Source of the DNA: Prosthecobacter gellanilyticus
GTDB taxonomy: Bacteria; Verrucomicrobiota; Verrucomicrobiia; Verrucomicrobiales; Verrucomicrobiaceae
Assembly (NCBI RefSeq): GCF_007992435.1
Contig: NZ_BKAG01000024.1
Coordinates: forward strand, 1-64,000
DNA length: 64,000 bases
Direction of reading: 5' to 3'
Notes under the pieces: model-generated
Told to the model about the DNA's origin: nothing
Database searches by the model: none
The model's input: the letters and a program-made list of their open reading frames with translations, nothing else
Part shown: piece by piece, positions 8,489 through 17,373 of the stretch
How the letters are laid out: every line of letters begins with the position of its first letter
Numbering within the stretch: the first letter of the stretch is position 1
Translations under genes and position numbers: made by a program

Positions 8489-9205
8489 TTACTCAGCGGA
8501 CGATTCCTCGACCTGCAACTCGGGCTCAGCAGCTTCCTCAGACTTCACAGGCTCCAGCGAGAGCTGCAGCTCGCTCGGCGAGGTATCGGCAGGCTGCTCT
8601 TCGGCGGCGGTCGGCAGCTTCACGCGGCGCAGTTCTTGGGCGTTCGGCAGTTCGTCCAGATTCTTCACCGCGAAGTGGTCCAGGAAGGCCTCGGTGGTGC
8701 CATAGAGGAGGGGTTTGCCAGGGAGTTCGGCGCGGCCTTCGATGCGGATCAGGCCTCGCTCCACCAGGGTCTGCACCATGGTGTCCACACTCACGCCACG
8801 GACAGCCTCCACCCCTGCCCTGGTGATCGGCTGCCGGTAGGCAATGATGGCCAGGGTCTCCAGCGCGGGCTGGCTGAGACGCTGGACCTTTTTGCCAGGG
8901 TAGAGCGCTCGGCACCACTCGGCGTAGTCGGACTTCGCACAGAGTCGCCAACCATGGGGGCGCTCGACGATGGTGAAAGCGCGGTGATCCTGCTCGTAGT
9001 GGGCAATCAGGGCATCAATGGCCTCGCGGATGGCGATCTCGTCCACCGCCAGCAGAGGCTCCACGTAGGGGGGGATCTCGGACGGGTCGTTGGCGGCGTC
9101 CCGGATGTCCTTGGCCGTGTCCTTCACTGCCGTGGCCATCTGCGTCAGGGGCAGGGGCTCCTGGGTGGCAAAAAGAAGGGCTTCAACGATGGCGGTCAGT
9201 TCCAT
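8489..9205 (-). CDS. scpB: Segregation and condensation protein B
   Basis: 238 residues from the ATG at 9205; the frame stays open far upstream but that part is composition noise. ScpB is a kleisin partner that binds ScpA and SMC in chromosome condensation. Two winged-helix domains are visible. The first starts LTAIVEALLFATQEPL. The second holds ALETLAIIAYRQPITRAGVE and GLIRIEGRAELPGKPLLYGTT, both very typical. The last 45 residues form an acidic, Ser/Glu-rich tail, common in this family. No scpA or smc lies nearby. It is the first gene of a scpB-pheA(-glpX) unit and is divergent from the ABC permease gene, with 159 nt between the start codons. Confidence 0.92.
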   Translation of the reverse strand: MELTAIVEALLFATQEPLPLTQMATAVKDTAKDIRDAANDPSEIPPYVEPLLAVDEIAIREAIDALIAHYEQDHRAFTIVERPHGWRLCAKSDYAEWCRALYPGKKVQRLSQPALETLAIIAYRQPITRAGVEAVRGVSVDTMVQTLVERGLIRIEGRAELPGKPLLYGTTEAFLDHFAVKNLDELPNAQELRRVKLPTAAEEQPADTSPSELQLSLEPVKSEEAAEPELQVEESSAE

Positions 9206-9364
9206 GAGCGGGACGGGAAAAACTAGGACGCGCACCCAAAGCGAGCGCCCGGGGGGAGTCAAGGCGGCATCGGGTGTCCTGCCGGGCGCGGATGCATGTC
9301 GAATGGCGCTTTGAGAGGTCTCTTCTTGCCCTGAAGACCGGGTTTCGCGCAAGATGGCGGTTTC

Positions 9365-10660
9365 ATGAAGCTTCACTGGCTGCGCATCGGGTCTGGAAAA
9401 GGCATCCTCGGGGTGCTGGTGGTGCTGTGCGCCTTCTTCAGCGCGGTGACGATGCAGGAACAGCCGCTCACGGGCGAATCTGCGGCCGCCAGGATGATCC
9501 TGGAGTTGCCTCCCCAGGGAAGCTTCATGATCGCGGTGGGTGACCAGCCGGAAGACCGGGCCTGGGCGGAACTGCTGAGCCAGAAGCGGCCGGACATCGC
9601 CACGAAGGTGGTCGGTGATCCAAAGGCGGTGCGTACGGCTTTCCAGGACCTGGCCGCCAAGGGCACGAAGCTGGACGCCATCCTGGTCAGCGCCAACTCG
9701 GCAGGCTGGCTGGTGATCCAGGATGCGGGCACTGACTTCCCTGCCCTGGGCCAGCCGAAGGTCATCGCACCCCGCAGCGAGCGCTGGCCGACCTTTCTGA
9801 AGGCGGACAACCTGCTGAACATTGCCAATCAGATCGCCGTGATCGCCATCCTGGCCATCGGCATGACGCTGGTGATCATCACCAGCGGGATCGATCTGAG
9901 CGTGGGCAGCCTCATCGCCCTGTCCGCCGTGACGACTTCCCTGCTCATCCGCGACTATCTCGGTGGTGTGCAGGCTTCCACAAGCAGCATGATGCTCGCG
10001 GCACTCGGAGGAATCTCCTTGTGCGGATTGATCGGCCTTGGCTCGGGATGGATCGTCACGCGGCTGAGCGTGCCGCCTTTCATTGTCACGCTTGCCGTTA
10101 TGCTGATTGCCAGCGGACTGGCTTATCGACTGGCGGAGAATCAATCCATCTACCAGGTGCCGGAGAGCTTTGTTTGGCTGGGTCGTGGCTCGGGTTTCTT
10201 GGGGCTCCCAAACGCCGTGCTGCTGATGCTCGGGCTGTATGCACTGGCGCATGGGGTGATGACACAGACACGGTTCGGCAGGCATCTCTATGCCGTGGGA
10301 GGCAATCTGGAGGCTGCCACACTTTCGGGCCTGCCGGTGCGCCGGGTGATCACGGCGGCTTATGTCATTTCCGGACTGCTAGCAGGACTCGGTGGCGTGG
10401 TGACCGCTTCGCTTCTGAAAAGCGGATCGCCCACTTATGGTGCCATGTATGAGCTGTATGTGATCGCCGCCGTCGTTGTGGGTGGAACAAGACTCAGCGG
10501 CGGTCAGGGCAGCATGGGTGGCACATTGGCGGGGGCCTTTATCATCGCCGTGCTGCAGAACGGCATGAACCTCACGAACGTGGAGAGCAATACGCAGAAG
10601 ATTGTGCTCGGGCTGGTTATCCTCGGCGCGGTGACGGCAGATCGATGGCGCAAACGATAA
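9365..10660 (+). CDS. ABC transporter permease, ribose/sugar type, with N-terminal periplasmic insertion
   Basis: 431 residues, about 100 more than usual RbsC-like permeases. Residues about 13-30 are a first membrane helix. About 31-145 are soluble and read as a mixed alpha/beta segment (DAILVSANSAGWLVIQDAG) like half of a substrate-binding fold. From about 150 the standard BPD_transp_2 permease begins, with GMTLVIITSGIDLSVGS and the cytoplasmic GNLEAATLSGLPVRR coupling loop that meets the ATPase. No ATPase or binding-protein gene is adjacent, so the partners must be elsewhere. The substrate is unknown; sugars or autoinducer-2-like molecules are possible. The start ATG has no Shine-Dalgarno sequence. 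Confidence 0.87.
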   Translation: MKLHWLRIGSGKGILGVLVVLCAFFSAVTMQEQPLTGESAAARMILELPPQGSFMIAVGDQPEDRAWAELLSQKRPDIATKVVGDPKAVRTAFQDLAAKGTKLDAILVSANSAGWLVIQDAGTDFPALGQPKVIAPRSERWPTFLKADNLLNIANQIAVIAILAIGMTLVIITSGIDLSVGSLIALSAVTTSLLIRDYLGGVQASTSSMMLAALGGISLCGLIGLGSGWIVTRLSVPPFIVTLAVMLIASGLAYRLAENQSIYQVPESFVWLGRGSGFLGLPNAVLLMLGLYALAHGVMTQTRFGRHLYAVGGNLEAATLSGLPVRRVITAAYVISGLLAGLGGVVTASLLKSGSPTYGAMYELYVIAAVVVGGTRLSGGQGSMGGTLAGAFIIAVLQNGMNLTNVESNTQKIVLGLVILGAVTADRWRKR

Positions 10661-10733
10661 GTCTTGTCACCGCCAGCACGCGATGAGTAGTTTGGTGACC
10701 TAACCAATACTATTCAACCCACTCCCTGAAGCT

Positions 10734-11162
10734 ATGACGAATCCTGCTCCCGGCCTCCTCGCACTCGCCTTGCTTGTCTCCACTGGACTTACGAGTTGCA
10801 AGCACACCATTCAGGCTCAGCGATTCTACTCACCTCCTGCACGCCCAGCCTCCGAGGTCGCGCGCTTGTGGAACGGCCAGAATCCATACATCAAGATCTT
10901 AACCGTGAACGGCCAGCCAGTGAAGCAGGCATTCATGTCAGCCACCGTCTTGGAAGTCTTGCCTGGCACCCATCAAGTCACGGTCAAATCCAACGCCGAT
11001 TCAGGAGACGCCATTTCCTGGCAGGCCGAAGCGGGCAAGGAATATGAGCCCGTGGTTCTCCAAGATGCCGCGCAGCGTGCTGACCCCAATGCCGTGCGGC
11101 AGTCGGGAACGCCCGCGATTGTTCCAGCGCTGAGCAAACGGTTTCTGGTGAATGTGGAATAG
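10734..11162 (+). CDS. Small lipoprotein, function unknown
   Basis: 142 residues. The signal peptide ends in the lipobox L-T-S-C (Cys22), so it is likely membrane-anchored. The mature part is a small beta-rich domain with ILTVNGQPV and VLEVLPGTHQVTV, a pattern seen in PEGA-like and carbohydrate-binding-like beta sandwiches that present a peptide-backbone surface; this is a weak resemblance. Its stop codon touches the stop codon of the threonine aldolase gene with no base between, so the two genes converge without any terminator space. Confidence 0.75.
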   Translation: MTNPAPGLLALALLVSTGLTSCKHTIQAQRFYSPPARPASEVARLWNGQNPYIKILTVNGQPVKQAFMSATVLEVLPGTHQVTVKSNADSGDAISWQAEAGKEYEPVVLQDAAQRADPNAVRQSGTPAIVPALSKRFLVNVE

Positions 11163-12194
11163 TCAGGATTGCCCCGCATCCGCCAGGAACGCATTCACAT
11201 CTGTCTCTGTCGTGGCCCAGGAGCACATCAAGCGCGAGCCACCACCGATGAAGCTGTAGAACTGCCAGCCACAGCTTTTCAGCTTGAGCTTTAAAGCATC
11301 GGGAAGACGCGCAAACACGGCGTTCGCATCCACCGGATAGAGAATCTGCACACCGGCAATCTTGCCCAGACCATCCGCGAGTTTCCTTGCAAGGCCATTG
11401 GCACGCGAGGCATGCGTTTGCCAGACATTGTCCGTGAGGATGCGCTGCCACTGCGCGGAGATGAAGCGCATCTTCGAGCATAACTGTCCGGCTTGTTTGC
11501 AGCGGTACTCAAAGTCACGCGCGAGTGCTTTATCGAAGAACACCACGGCTTCCGTGACGGCCATACCGAGCTTCGTGCCGCCGCAGCAGAGCACGTCCAC
11601 ACCCGCCTTCCAGGTGATCTCCGCGGGTGATGCCGTGCCACCGGCGAGAGCATTGAAGAAGCGCGCCCCATCCATGTGCACGGACAGGCCGTGCTGCTTC
11701 ACGAGACCGCAGAGTCCGGCGAGCTCACCCGGACGATAAACCGTGCCAAGCTCGGTGCTTTGGCTGAGACTCAGAGCGCGCGGTTTCGGGTAATGGAGAT
11801 CGTTGCGATGCGTGATGAGCCGCTCCACATCCGCAGGCTCGAGTTTGCCTAACGAAGATTTCGCCGTGAGCAGCTTGCTGCCGTTGGAAAAGAACTCCGG
11901 CGCGCCGCATTCATCCGTCTCCACATGTGAGAGATCACTGCAAATGACACTGTGATAACTTTGGCAAAGTGATGCGAGTGACAGCGAGTTCGCCGCCGTG
12001 CCATTGAAGACAAAGAAGACCTCGCAATCCGTCTCGAAGAAGTCACGGAAGCGCTCACAGGCCTTGGCCGTGATGGCATCCGCACCATAGCTCGGGTGGT
12101 AGCCTGCATTGCACTCTTCCAGCGCCTGCCAAGCTTCAGGGCAGATGCCGGAAGTGTTGTCCGAGGCGAAGTGGTATTTGGGTTCGGCGTTCAC
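11163..12194 (-). CDS. ltaE: Low-specificity L-threonine aldolase, PLP-dependent
   Basis: 343 residues with the aspartate-aminotransferase fold (beta-eliminating lyase group). It cleaves threonine or allo-threonine to glycine and acetaldehyde. Visible marks are FASDNTSG at 9-16, GYHPSYGAD at 31-39, HMDGARFFNA at 173-182 (the Asp that holds the cofactor ring) and CCGGTKLGM at 203-211 with Lys208 as the Schiff-base lysine. The start is a GTG codon at 12194, the only start that keeps the N-terminal motif. Soluble, cytosolic. It follows the MauE/DoxX-type gene across a short heptanucleotide repeat and may be transcribed with it. Confidence 0.9.
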   Translation of the reverse strand: MNAEPKYHFASDNTSGICPEAWQALEECNAGYHPSYGADAITAKACERFRDFFETDCEVFFVFNGTAANSLSLASLCQSYHSVICSDLSHVETDECGAPEFFSNGSKLLTAKSSLGKLEPADVERLITHRNDLHYPKPRALSLSQSTELGTVYRPGELAGLCGLVKQHGLSVHMDGARFFNALAGGTASPAEITWKAGVDVLCCGGTKLGMAVTEAVVFFDKALARDFEYRCKQAGQLCSKMRFISAQWQRILTDNVWQTHASRANGLARKLADGLGKIAGVQILYPVDANAVFARLPDALKLKLKSCGWQFYSFIGGGSRLMCSWATTETDVNAFLADAGQS

Positions 12195-12200
12195 GGATGA

Positions 12201-12228
12201 CGGTTCTCGGTTCTCGGTTCTCGGTTTT
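12201..12228. repeat. Tandem heptanucleotide repeat
   Basis: Three perfect copies of CGGTTCT (12201-12221) and a fourth with one change, CGGTTTT, fill the space between the stop codon of the MauE/DoxX-type gene and the start codon of ltaE. Slippage in such a tract would change the spacing between the two genes. Confidence 0.85.
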
Positions 12229-12665
12229 CAGTTTGCGGTTGGCAGTCCCTGACTCGAGGACCTTGGTTTGTAGAAAGTTAACCAGAGGCCGAGGGCGAGG
12301 AGGAAGAGATCACGCACGATGAGCTCAATGTAGTTCGAAGTCGCGCCGCCACTGCTGCCAAAGCAACCGCAGCGGATGTCGATGCCCCGATACCAAGAGA
12401 TCAGAATAGCCGCGAGGAAAACCAGGAGACTGGCATTGAGCAGCAGCAAACCACCGCGACGAAACCATCCGGTGATCACGGCGAGACCCGCAAAGATCTC
12501 CAGCCAGGGCAGGAACATGGCGAGCAGGCCCGCATACGGATCCGGCAGCATCTCGAAGCTGCGGATGTCATCGAGGAAGGCCATCGGCTCCATGGCCTTT
12601 ACCACACCTGCCCACACAAAGACGCCGCCGAAGATGAGATGCAGAATGCGTGTGAGCCAGATCAT
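12228..12665 (-). CDS. MauE/DoxX-family four-helix membrane protein
   Basis: 145 residues from the ATG at 12665; an in-frame extension upstream has no protein character. Four membrane segments are visible: TRILHLIFGGVFVWAGVVKA, LLAMFLPWLEIFAGLAVIT, LLLLNASLLVFLAAILISW, and a last one near IVRDLFLLALGLWLTF. After helix three it has DIRCGCFGSS, the cysteine motif of MauE-like proteins, which in known cases work with thioredoxin-fold proteins in disulfide formation or maturation of secreted enzymes. The gene sits 70 nt downstream of a gene for a secreted, cysteine-containing lectin-fold protein, which may be a client; that link is inference. Confidence 0.8.
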   Translation of the reverse strand: MIWLTRILHLIFGGVFVWAGVVKAMEPMAFLDDIRSFEMLPDPYAGLLAMFLPWLEIFAGLAVITGWFRRGGLLLLNASLLVFLAAILISWYRGIDIRCGCFGSSGGATSNYIELIVRDLFLLALGLWLTFYKPRSSSQGLPTAN

Positions 12666-12735
12666 GGATGCGCATGATGGAGAAGCGCCGGGCGGATGAC
12701 AATCATCTTGTTCATCGCGCGGGCTGGCCCGGCTC

Positions 12736-13215
12736 TTACCGCGCCTTCCACTCGCAGATGTAGCCAACCACCTGGAACTCAGCATAGGCGTCCCAGCTTT
12801 TCGGGGTGTCACTCCATAAGCCGCCAGCTCCGGTTCTCAGGCATGTTTCCCTGCCTTGGGTATTGCTAGGATCGCCCTTCGCCCAGTTGGTAAAGGTCAT
12901 CTCCTTGCCATCCACCCACACCCATTTGCCGTCCACCTTTTCATCCGTCGCGCCGAGCCAGACACGCAGCTTGGTCAGGGACGTGATAAAGTCAGAGGTG
13001 GCCTTGTCGTGGATGCACACCAGCTGTCCGCCTTTCTGCTTGCAACGGCTCTGCGCTGCCTGCCAGTCCGCTTTGTCCAGGATCACGGCATACCACTTCC
13101 CGTTGAAGAGCTTGGCATCCGCCGGAACACCTAACGGAGGTTTGGGAGACGCGGGCTGCTGGGCCAGGGACATGCCCATCAGCATCCAGAGCAGGATCAG
13201 TACATGCTTCATCAT
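12736..13215 (-). CDS. Secreted C-type lectin-like domain protein
   Basis: 159 residues: signal peptide (cleavage after MSLA, about residue 18), a short Pro-rich spacer, then one C-type lectin-like domain over about 35-157. The long-form signature is readable: WYAVILDKADWQAAQSRC with the first Cys, GGQLVCIHD, VWLGATDEKVDGKWVWVDG with the WVWVDG core, FTNWAKGDPSN, and the last GYICEWK. The calcium-type EPN/QPD motif is replaced by GDPSN, so sugar binding is uncertain. Such domains are uncommon but known in bacteria, where they serve adhesion or carbohydrate recognition. The gene is divergent from galU. Confidence 0.85.
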   Translation of the reverse strand: MMKHVLILLWMLMGMSLAQQPASPKPPLGVPADAKLFNGKWYAVILDKADWQAAQSRCKQKGGQLVCIHDKATSDFITSLTKLRVWLGATDEKVDGKWVWVDGKEMTFTNWAKGDPSNTQGRETCLRTGAGGLWSDTPKSWDAYAEFQVVGYICEWKAR

Positions 13216-13349
13216 AAATATTTTGAAGGGGACATCGAGACGCTACCAAGGAGGCAAGTTCCTGGCACTCCCTTTTTTATCTCGGAAACAAATGAGGGCC
13301 AAGCCCTGCTTGCCAGAGGCGGGAGGTCAGGCCTAGCCTTCCACCTTCC

Positions 13350-14231
13350 ATGAAAGTCCGCAAAGCAGTCATCCCCGCCGCCGGTTTCGGCACCCGCTTC
13401 CTTCCCATCTCCAAAGCTGTGCCGAAGGAGATGCTGCCGCTCGTGGACAAGCCGGTCATTCAATATGTGGTCGAAGAAGCGGTGGACTCGGGCATCACGG
13501 ATATCCTCATCGTCATCAGCCGGAGCAAGCGGGCCATCGAAGAGCACTTTCATCCCATCATGGAGCTCGAGACCGAGCTGGAAGCCAAAGGCCGCACGGA
13601 GGATGTGGAAACACTGCGTCGGCTGCAGAGCATGGCGCGCATTCACTTCATCTGGCAGCCGAAAATGGGCGGCCTGGGTGATGCGATCCTGTATGCCAAA
13701 GATCATGTCGGCGACGAACCCTTCGCCGTTCTGCTGGGTGATACCGTGGTGACCACCAAGGATGCCTCACGCCCCGTGACACGCCAGCTCGCCGATGTGG
13801 TGGAGCAGCATGGTGGCTCGGCCGTGGCACTGCAGGAAGTGTCGGCGGAAAAGGTCAGCCGTTATGGCATTCTCGGCGGTGATGAGATCGCTCCCGGACT
13901 CATTCGGGCACGGCAGTTTGTGGAGAAGCCGAAGCCGGAAGCGGCCCCCTCTCGTCTGGCGGTCAGCGCACGTTACGTGCTGTCCGCACGCATTTTTGAT
14001 CACCTGGAAAAGACGCCGAAGGGCAAGGGCGGCGAGCTTCAGCTCACCGATGCAATGGCTTCCCTCATGCATGAAGAGGCGCTCCATGGTCTGCGCTATG
14101 ACGGCCAGCGGCACGACATCGGCAACAAGCTCGATTTCATCAAAGCGAACCTCTATTTCGGCCTCCAGCGCGAGGACATCGGTGGGGCGCTGAGGGAGTA
14201 TGTGAACTCTTTGGCGGCTGGCGTGGTCTGA
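13350..14231 (+). CDS. galU: UTP-glucose-1-phosphate uridylyltransferase
   Basis: 293 residues, normal for GalU. It makes UDP-glucose from UTP and glucose 1-phosphate for envelope polysaccharides and glycolipids. The nucleotidyltransferase motif AAGFGTRFLPISKAVPKEML at residues 10-29 includes the catalytic Arg and Lys. KPVIQYVVEEA follows, VLLGDTVV holds the metal-binding Asp, and FVEKPKPEAAPS marks the sugar site. No signal peptide; cytosolic. The leader lacks a Shine-Dalgarno sequence and is pyrimidine-rich. It is separated from the M16 protease gene by 99 nt and the two are on the same strand. Confidence 0.94.
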   Translation: MKVRKAVIPAAGFGTRFLPISKAVPKEMLPLVDKPVIQYVVEEAVDSGITDILIVISRSKRAIEEHFHPIMELETELEAKGRTEDVETLRRLQSMARIHFIWQPKMGGLGDAILYAKDHVGDEPFAVLLGDTVVTTKDASRPVTRQLADVVEQHGGSAVALQEVSAEKVSRYGILGGDEIAPGLIRARQFVEKPKPEAAPSRLAVSARYVLSARIFDHLEKTPKGKGGELQLTDAMASLMHEEALHGLRYDGQRHDIGNKLDFIKANLYFGLQREDIGGALREYVNSLAAGVV

Positions 14232-14330
14232 ACGACACCCTTTGCATCCGCAGGGGCAGGAACCTGCACGGAAATGAACATTTCCTCGACAGAAAGGCGG
14301 GTTCCGTCGTTTGTTTTAGCAATCCAATCC

Positions 14331-17138
14331 ATGAAGCCCCTGTTCCGCGCCGCCTCGCTTTGCCTCGTTTTCCTCAGTTCCGCCCGTGCTGACTGGCCCC
14401 AGGCCACCAGCGATCTGAAGGCTGACCCCAAGGCCACCTTTGGCCAGCTGGAAAACGGTCTGCGCTACATCATCCTGCCGAACGAGGAGCCTCCGGGCCG
14501 CGCCAGCATCCGCTTCTACATGGATGTCGGCTCGCTCATGGAAGAGGACGACCAGCAGGGCATGGCGCACTATCTGGAGCACATGGCCTTCAATGGCAGC
14601 CGCCACTTCCCCGGCGGTGAGATGGTGGAGTACTTCCAGCGTCTGGGCATGGGCTTCGGTGCGGACACCAATGCTCACACCTCCTTCAAAGAGACTGTCT
14701 ACATGCTGGAGCTGCCCAAAATTGAGATCGACATGCTCAATGAAGGCCTCAAGCTCTTCCGCGATGACCTTGACGGCATGGCTCTGGGCGAAAAGGAAAT
14801 CGACAAAGAGCGCGGCATCATCCTGAGCGAAAAGCTCAGCCGCGACAGCATCGAGTATCGGACGCAGATCGCGGGCTATGAGTTTGCACTGCCGGATTCC
14901 TTGCTGCCGAAGCGTCTGCCGATCGGCATCGAGAAGACCATCAAGACCATGCAGCGCCAGCGCTTCGTGGACTTTTACTCCAAGTGGTACACCCCCAAGC
15001 GCGCCACGGTGGTCGCCGTGGGTGACTTCAAAGATGTGCCTGCCGTGAAGGCTGCGATCGAGAAAAACTTCGCTGATGCCAAGTCCAGCTCCACCGCTGA
15101 AGACCCAACCTTTGGCAAGATCACCGCAGGTCGTGGCCTCATGGGCAAGCTGCACACGGAGATGGAAGCCAAGGCCGTGGACCTTTCCATCGAGATCCCC
15201 CGCCCTGCCAAAAACAAGCCGGACACCTCCGCCAACCGCCGCGAGAAAATGGTGCGCGATCTTGCCGACGCGATGCTTAACCAGCGCTTCTCAACGCTCG
15301 CCAAGGAAGAGAACACGCCCATCCTCGGCGCTGAGTCCTACTGCTATGAGTATCTGGAGTTCGTGGAGATCACCGGTGCCATGGCCCAGTGCCCGCCAGA
15401 TCAGTGGAAGCGCGGTGTCACCCTTCTCGAAACGGAAATCCGCCGCGCGGTGGAGCATGGTTTCACGGATGCTGAGTTTGAAGAAGCCAAGTCCAGCCTG
15501 CTCAAAGCGATCGAGCTTCGTGCCGCTCAGGCTGACAGCCGCAAGTCCCGTGATCTTGCCAGTGCACTCGTTACCTTGGTCGCGAGCAACAAGGTCATCA
15601 CGCATCCGACCGATGACCTCGAGCGCGTGAAGGCAGCCCTCGCCAACCTAACCAAAGAAGAGTGTCACAAAGCTTTTGTGGAAACGTGGAAGAGCGAGGA
15701 CATCCAGGTCTTTGTCGGTGGCAAGCTGAAGCTTGAAGGCGATTCCTCGCAGCAGATCGTCGACGTCTATAAGGAGAGCGCGAAGAAGCCTGTGGAAGCA
15801 CCGAAGAAGGAAGAGACCGCCGCCTTTGCCTACACGAATTTCGGCGAGGCCAGCAAGATCACGAATCAGAGCGTGGTCAGTGATCTCGAGATCACCCAGG
15901 CCACTTTTGCCAACAACGTGCGCGTCAACATCAAGCCCACGCCGTTTGAGAAAGGTACCGTGCGTGTCACCATCGGTTTCGGTGGCGGCAAACTGACTAC
16001 GCCGAAGGACAAGGCTGGTATCATTCCTTTCGCGCAAAGCACCTTCATCCTCGGTGGTTTGAAGGACCACAGCGCGGATGATCTGCGCCGTCTCTTCGCC
16101 AGTAAGACCGTCGCCATGGACTTCAATGTGGGTGATGAATCCTTCACGCTGAGCGGCCGCACCACACCGGCTGATCTGGAAGCCCAGCTCCAGCTTCTCA
16201 CCGCCTTCCTCACTGCTCCGGGCTATCGCGAGGAAGCTGAGCGTCAGTTCCGCCAGAACATCGAGCCGATGTACATCCAGCTCGCTCACACCGCCGAGGG
16301 CATCATGGGAGACAAGGTCGTGAGCCATATCCACAGCGGTGACTATCGCTTCGGTTTCCCGGCCCAGGCCGAAATGGAAAAGCGCAACCTCAAGGAAGTC
16401 GCGGAGTGGCTGAAGCCTGCGCTTACCGAGGACTATATCGAAGTCTCCATCGTCGGTGACGTCGAGCCCAAGGCCGCGCTGGATGCCATCGGCAAGACCC
16501 TCGGTGCTCTGCCAAAGCGTGCCGCTGAGAAGCCCAAATACACCGCTGAGCGCAATGTCCCCTTCCCATCCCCGGGCAGCACCGACTTCAAGTTTGAAAC
16601 CGAGATCCCGAAAGCCATCGCCTGCCTCTACTGGCCTACGGGTGACATGCTGGACATCAAACGCACGCGCCGCCTGAATCTGCTTTCTGCCGTGCTCGAT
16701 GACCGTCTGCGCATCAAGGTGCGCGAGGAACTCGGCGAGACCTACAGCCCCGCCTGCTATCATGTCGCGAGCGATACATTCACCGGTTACGGTTACGTGA
16801 CCGCGATGATCGAGTGCAAGCCCGAGCAGGCCGCCTCGCTGAGCGAGCTCGTCACCAAGATCGCCAACGATCTTTCCACTGGCGAGATCACCGATGACGA
16901 GTTCGAGCGTGCCCAGAAGCCCATCATGACCCAGGTGGAGCAGATGCGCCGCGACAACCGCTACTGGGCCCAGAACGTGGTCCGCAACGCCCAGGAGCAT
17001 CCTGAACGCATCGAGTGGAGCAAGAACCTCCTCACCGACTTCAGCGGCATCAAAAAGGAAGACATCAGCAAGCTCGCCCAGCAGTTCCTCGGCAAAGGCC
17101 GCGCGGTGAACGTGGTGGTGATGCCGGAGAAGAAGTGA
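14331..17138 (+). CDS. Exported M16 family zinc protease
   Basis: 935 residues from the ATG at 14331, chosen because it opens a signal peptide (cleavage after SARA, residue 20). The zinc motif HxxEH is H80-Y-L-E83-H84 followed by MAFNGS, which is typical of the pitrilysin/insulinase family. The second half (about 520-935) repeats the fold without the zinc site, including an Arg/Tyr-type substrate patch near RLNLLSAVLDDRLRIKVREELGETYSP. The protein should be a clam-shaped periplasmic peptidase that degrades short peptides, like PqqL of E. coli. It is not next to other protease genes. A small frame follows 5 nt after its stop. Confidence 0.92.
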   Translation: MKPLFRAASLCLVFLSSARADWPQATSDLKADPKATFGQLENGLRYIILPNEEPPGRASIRFYMDVGSLMEEDDQQGMAHYLEHMAFNGSRHFPGGEMVEYFQRLGMGFGADTNAHTSFKETVYMLELPKIEIDMLNEGLKLFRDDLDGMALGEKEIDKERGIILSEKLSRDSIEYRTQIAGYEFALPDSLLPKRLPIGIEKTIKTMQRQRFVDFYSKWYTPKRATVVAVGDFKDVPAVKAAIEKNFADAKSSSTAEDPTFGKITAGRGLMGKLHTEMEAKAVDLSIEIPRPAKNKPDTSANRREKMVRDLADAMLNQRFSTLAKEENTPILGAESYCYEYLEFVEITGAMAQCPPDQWKRGVTLLETEIRRAVEHGFTDAEFEEAKSSLLKAIELRAAQADSRKSRDLASALVTLVASNKVITHPTDDLERVKAALANLTKEECHKAFVETWKSEDIQVFVGGKLKLEGDSSQQIVDVYKESAKKPVEAPKKEETAAFAYTNFGEASKITNQSVVSDLEITQATFANNVRVNIKPTPFEKGTVRVTIGFGGGKLTTPKDKAGIIPFAQSTFILGGLKDHSADDLRRLFASKTVAMDFNVGDESFTLSGRTTPADLEAQLQLLTAFLTAPGYREEAERQFRQNIEPMYIQLAHTAEGIMGDKVVSHIHSGDYRFGFPAQAEMEKRNLKEVAEWLKPALTEDYIEVSIVGDVEPKAALDAIGKTLGALPKRAAEKPKYTAERNVPFPSPGSTDFKFETEIPKAIACLYWPTGDMLDIKRTRRLNLLSAVLDDRLRIKVREELGETYSPACYHVASDTFTGYGYVTAMIECKPEQAASLSELVTKIANDLSTGEITDDEFERAQKPIMTQVEQMRRDNRYWAQNVVRNAQEHPERIEWSKNLLTDFSGIKKEDISKLAQQFLGKGRAVNVVVMPEKK

Positions 17139-17143
17139 TCTCT

Positions 17144-17338
17144 GTGAACAAGCTTCATCGCATTCAACTCCTCACTCTCACCGCTGGCGGGAGGATTCTG
17201 CGCATGGAAGACGAGGCGAGCGGTCTGAGTATTGAGCGAAGGCTCGATCCTCGACTCCCGTTGGTTGTGCAGAAGGAACGGCTGGAACGCCTTTTTGAAG
17301 CCATGCTTCAAAGTGATTTGTCCGTCGTTGGGAGCTGA
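17144..17338 (+). CDS. Possible small protein of 64 residues
   Basis: A GTG start at 17144, 5 nt after the M16 stop, opens a 64-codon frame. The end of the M16 gene provides a purine-rich GGAGAAGAAG about 10 nt upstream, one of the few Shine-Dalgarno-like leaders in the window. The product has a beta-strand-like start (IQLLTLTAGGRILRMEDEASG) and an amphipathic helix at the end (KERLERLFEAMLQSDL), so it looks like a folded small protein rather than random translation. There is no recognised family. Translational coupling to the protease gene is plausible. Confidence 0.45.
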   Translation: MNKLHRIQLLTLTAGGRILRMEDEASGLSIERRLDPRLPLVVQKERLERLFEAMLQSDLSVVGS

Positions 17339-17373
17339 CATGGCCTGATGGCTGCCTCATGACTTGAGTTTTC

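Noticed and set aside
9206..10285. Upstream extension of the scpB frame to a 598-codon protein
   Set aside because: The extension runs antisense through the ABC permease gene and has no protein character; scpB starts at 9205.
14274..14330. Earlier ATG for the M16 protease
   Set aside because: Would put 19 hydrophilic residues before the signal peptide; the ATG at 14331 is better.
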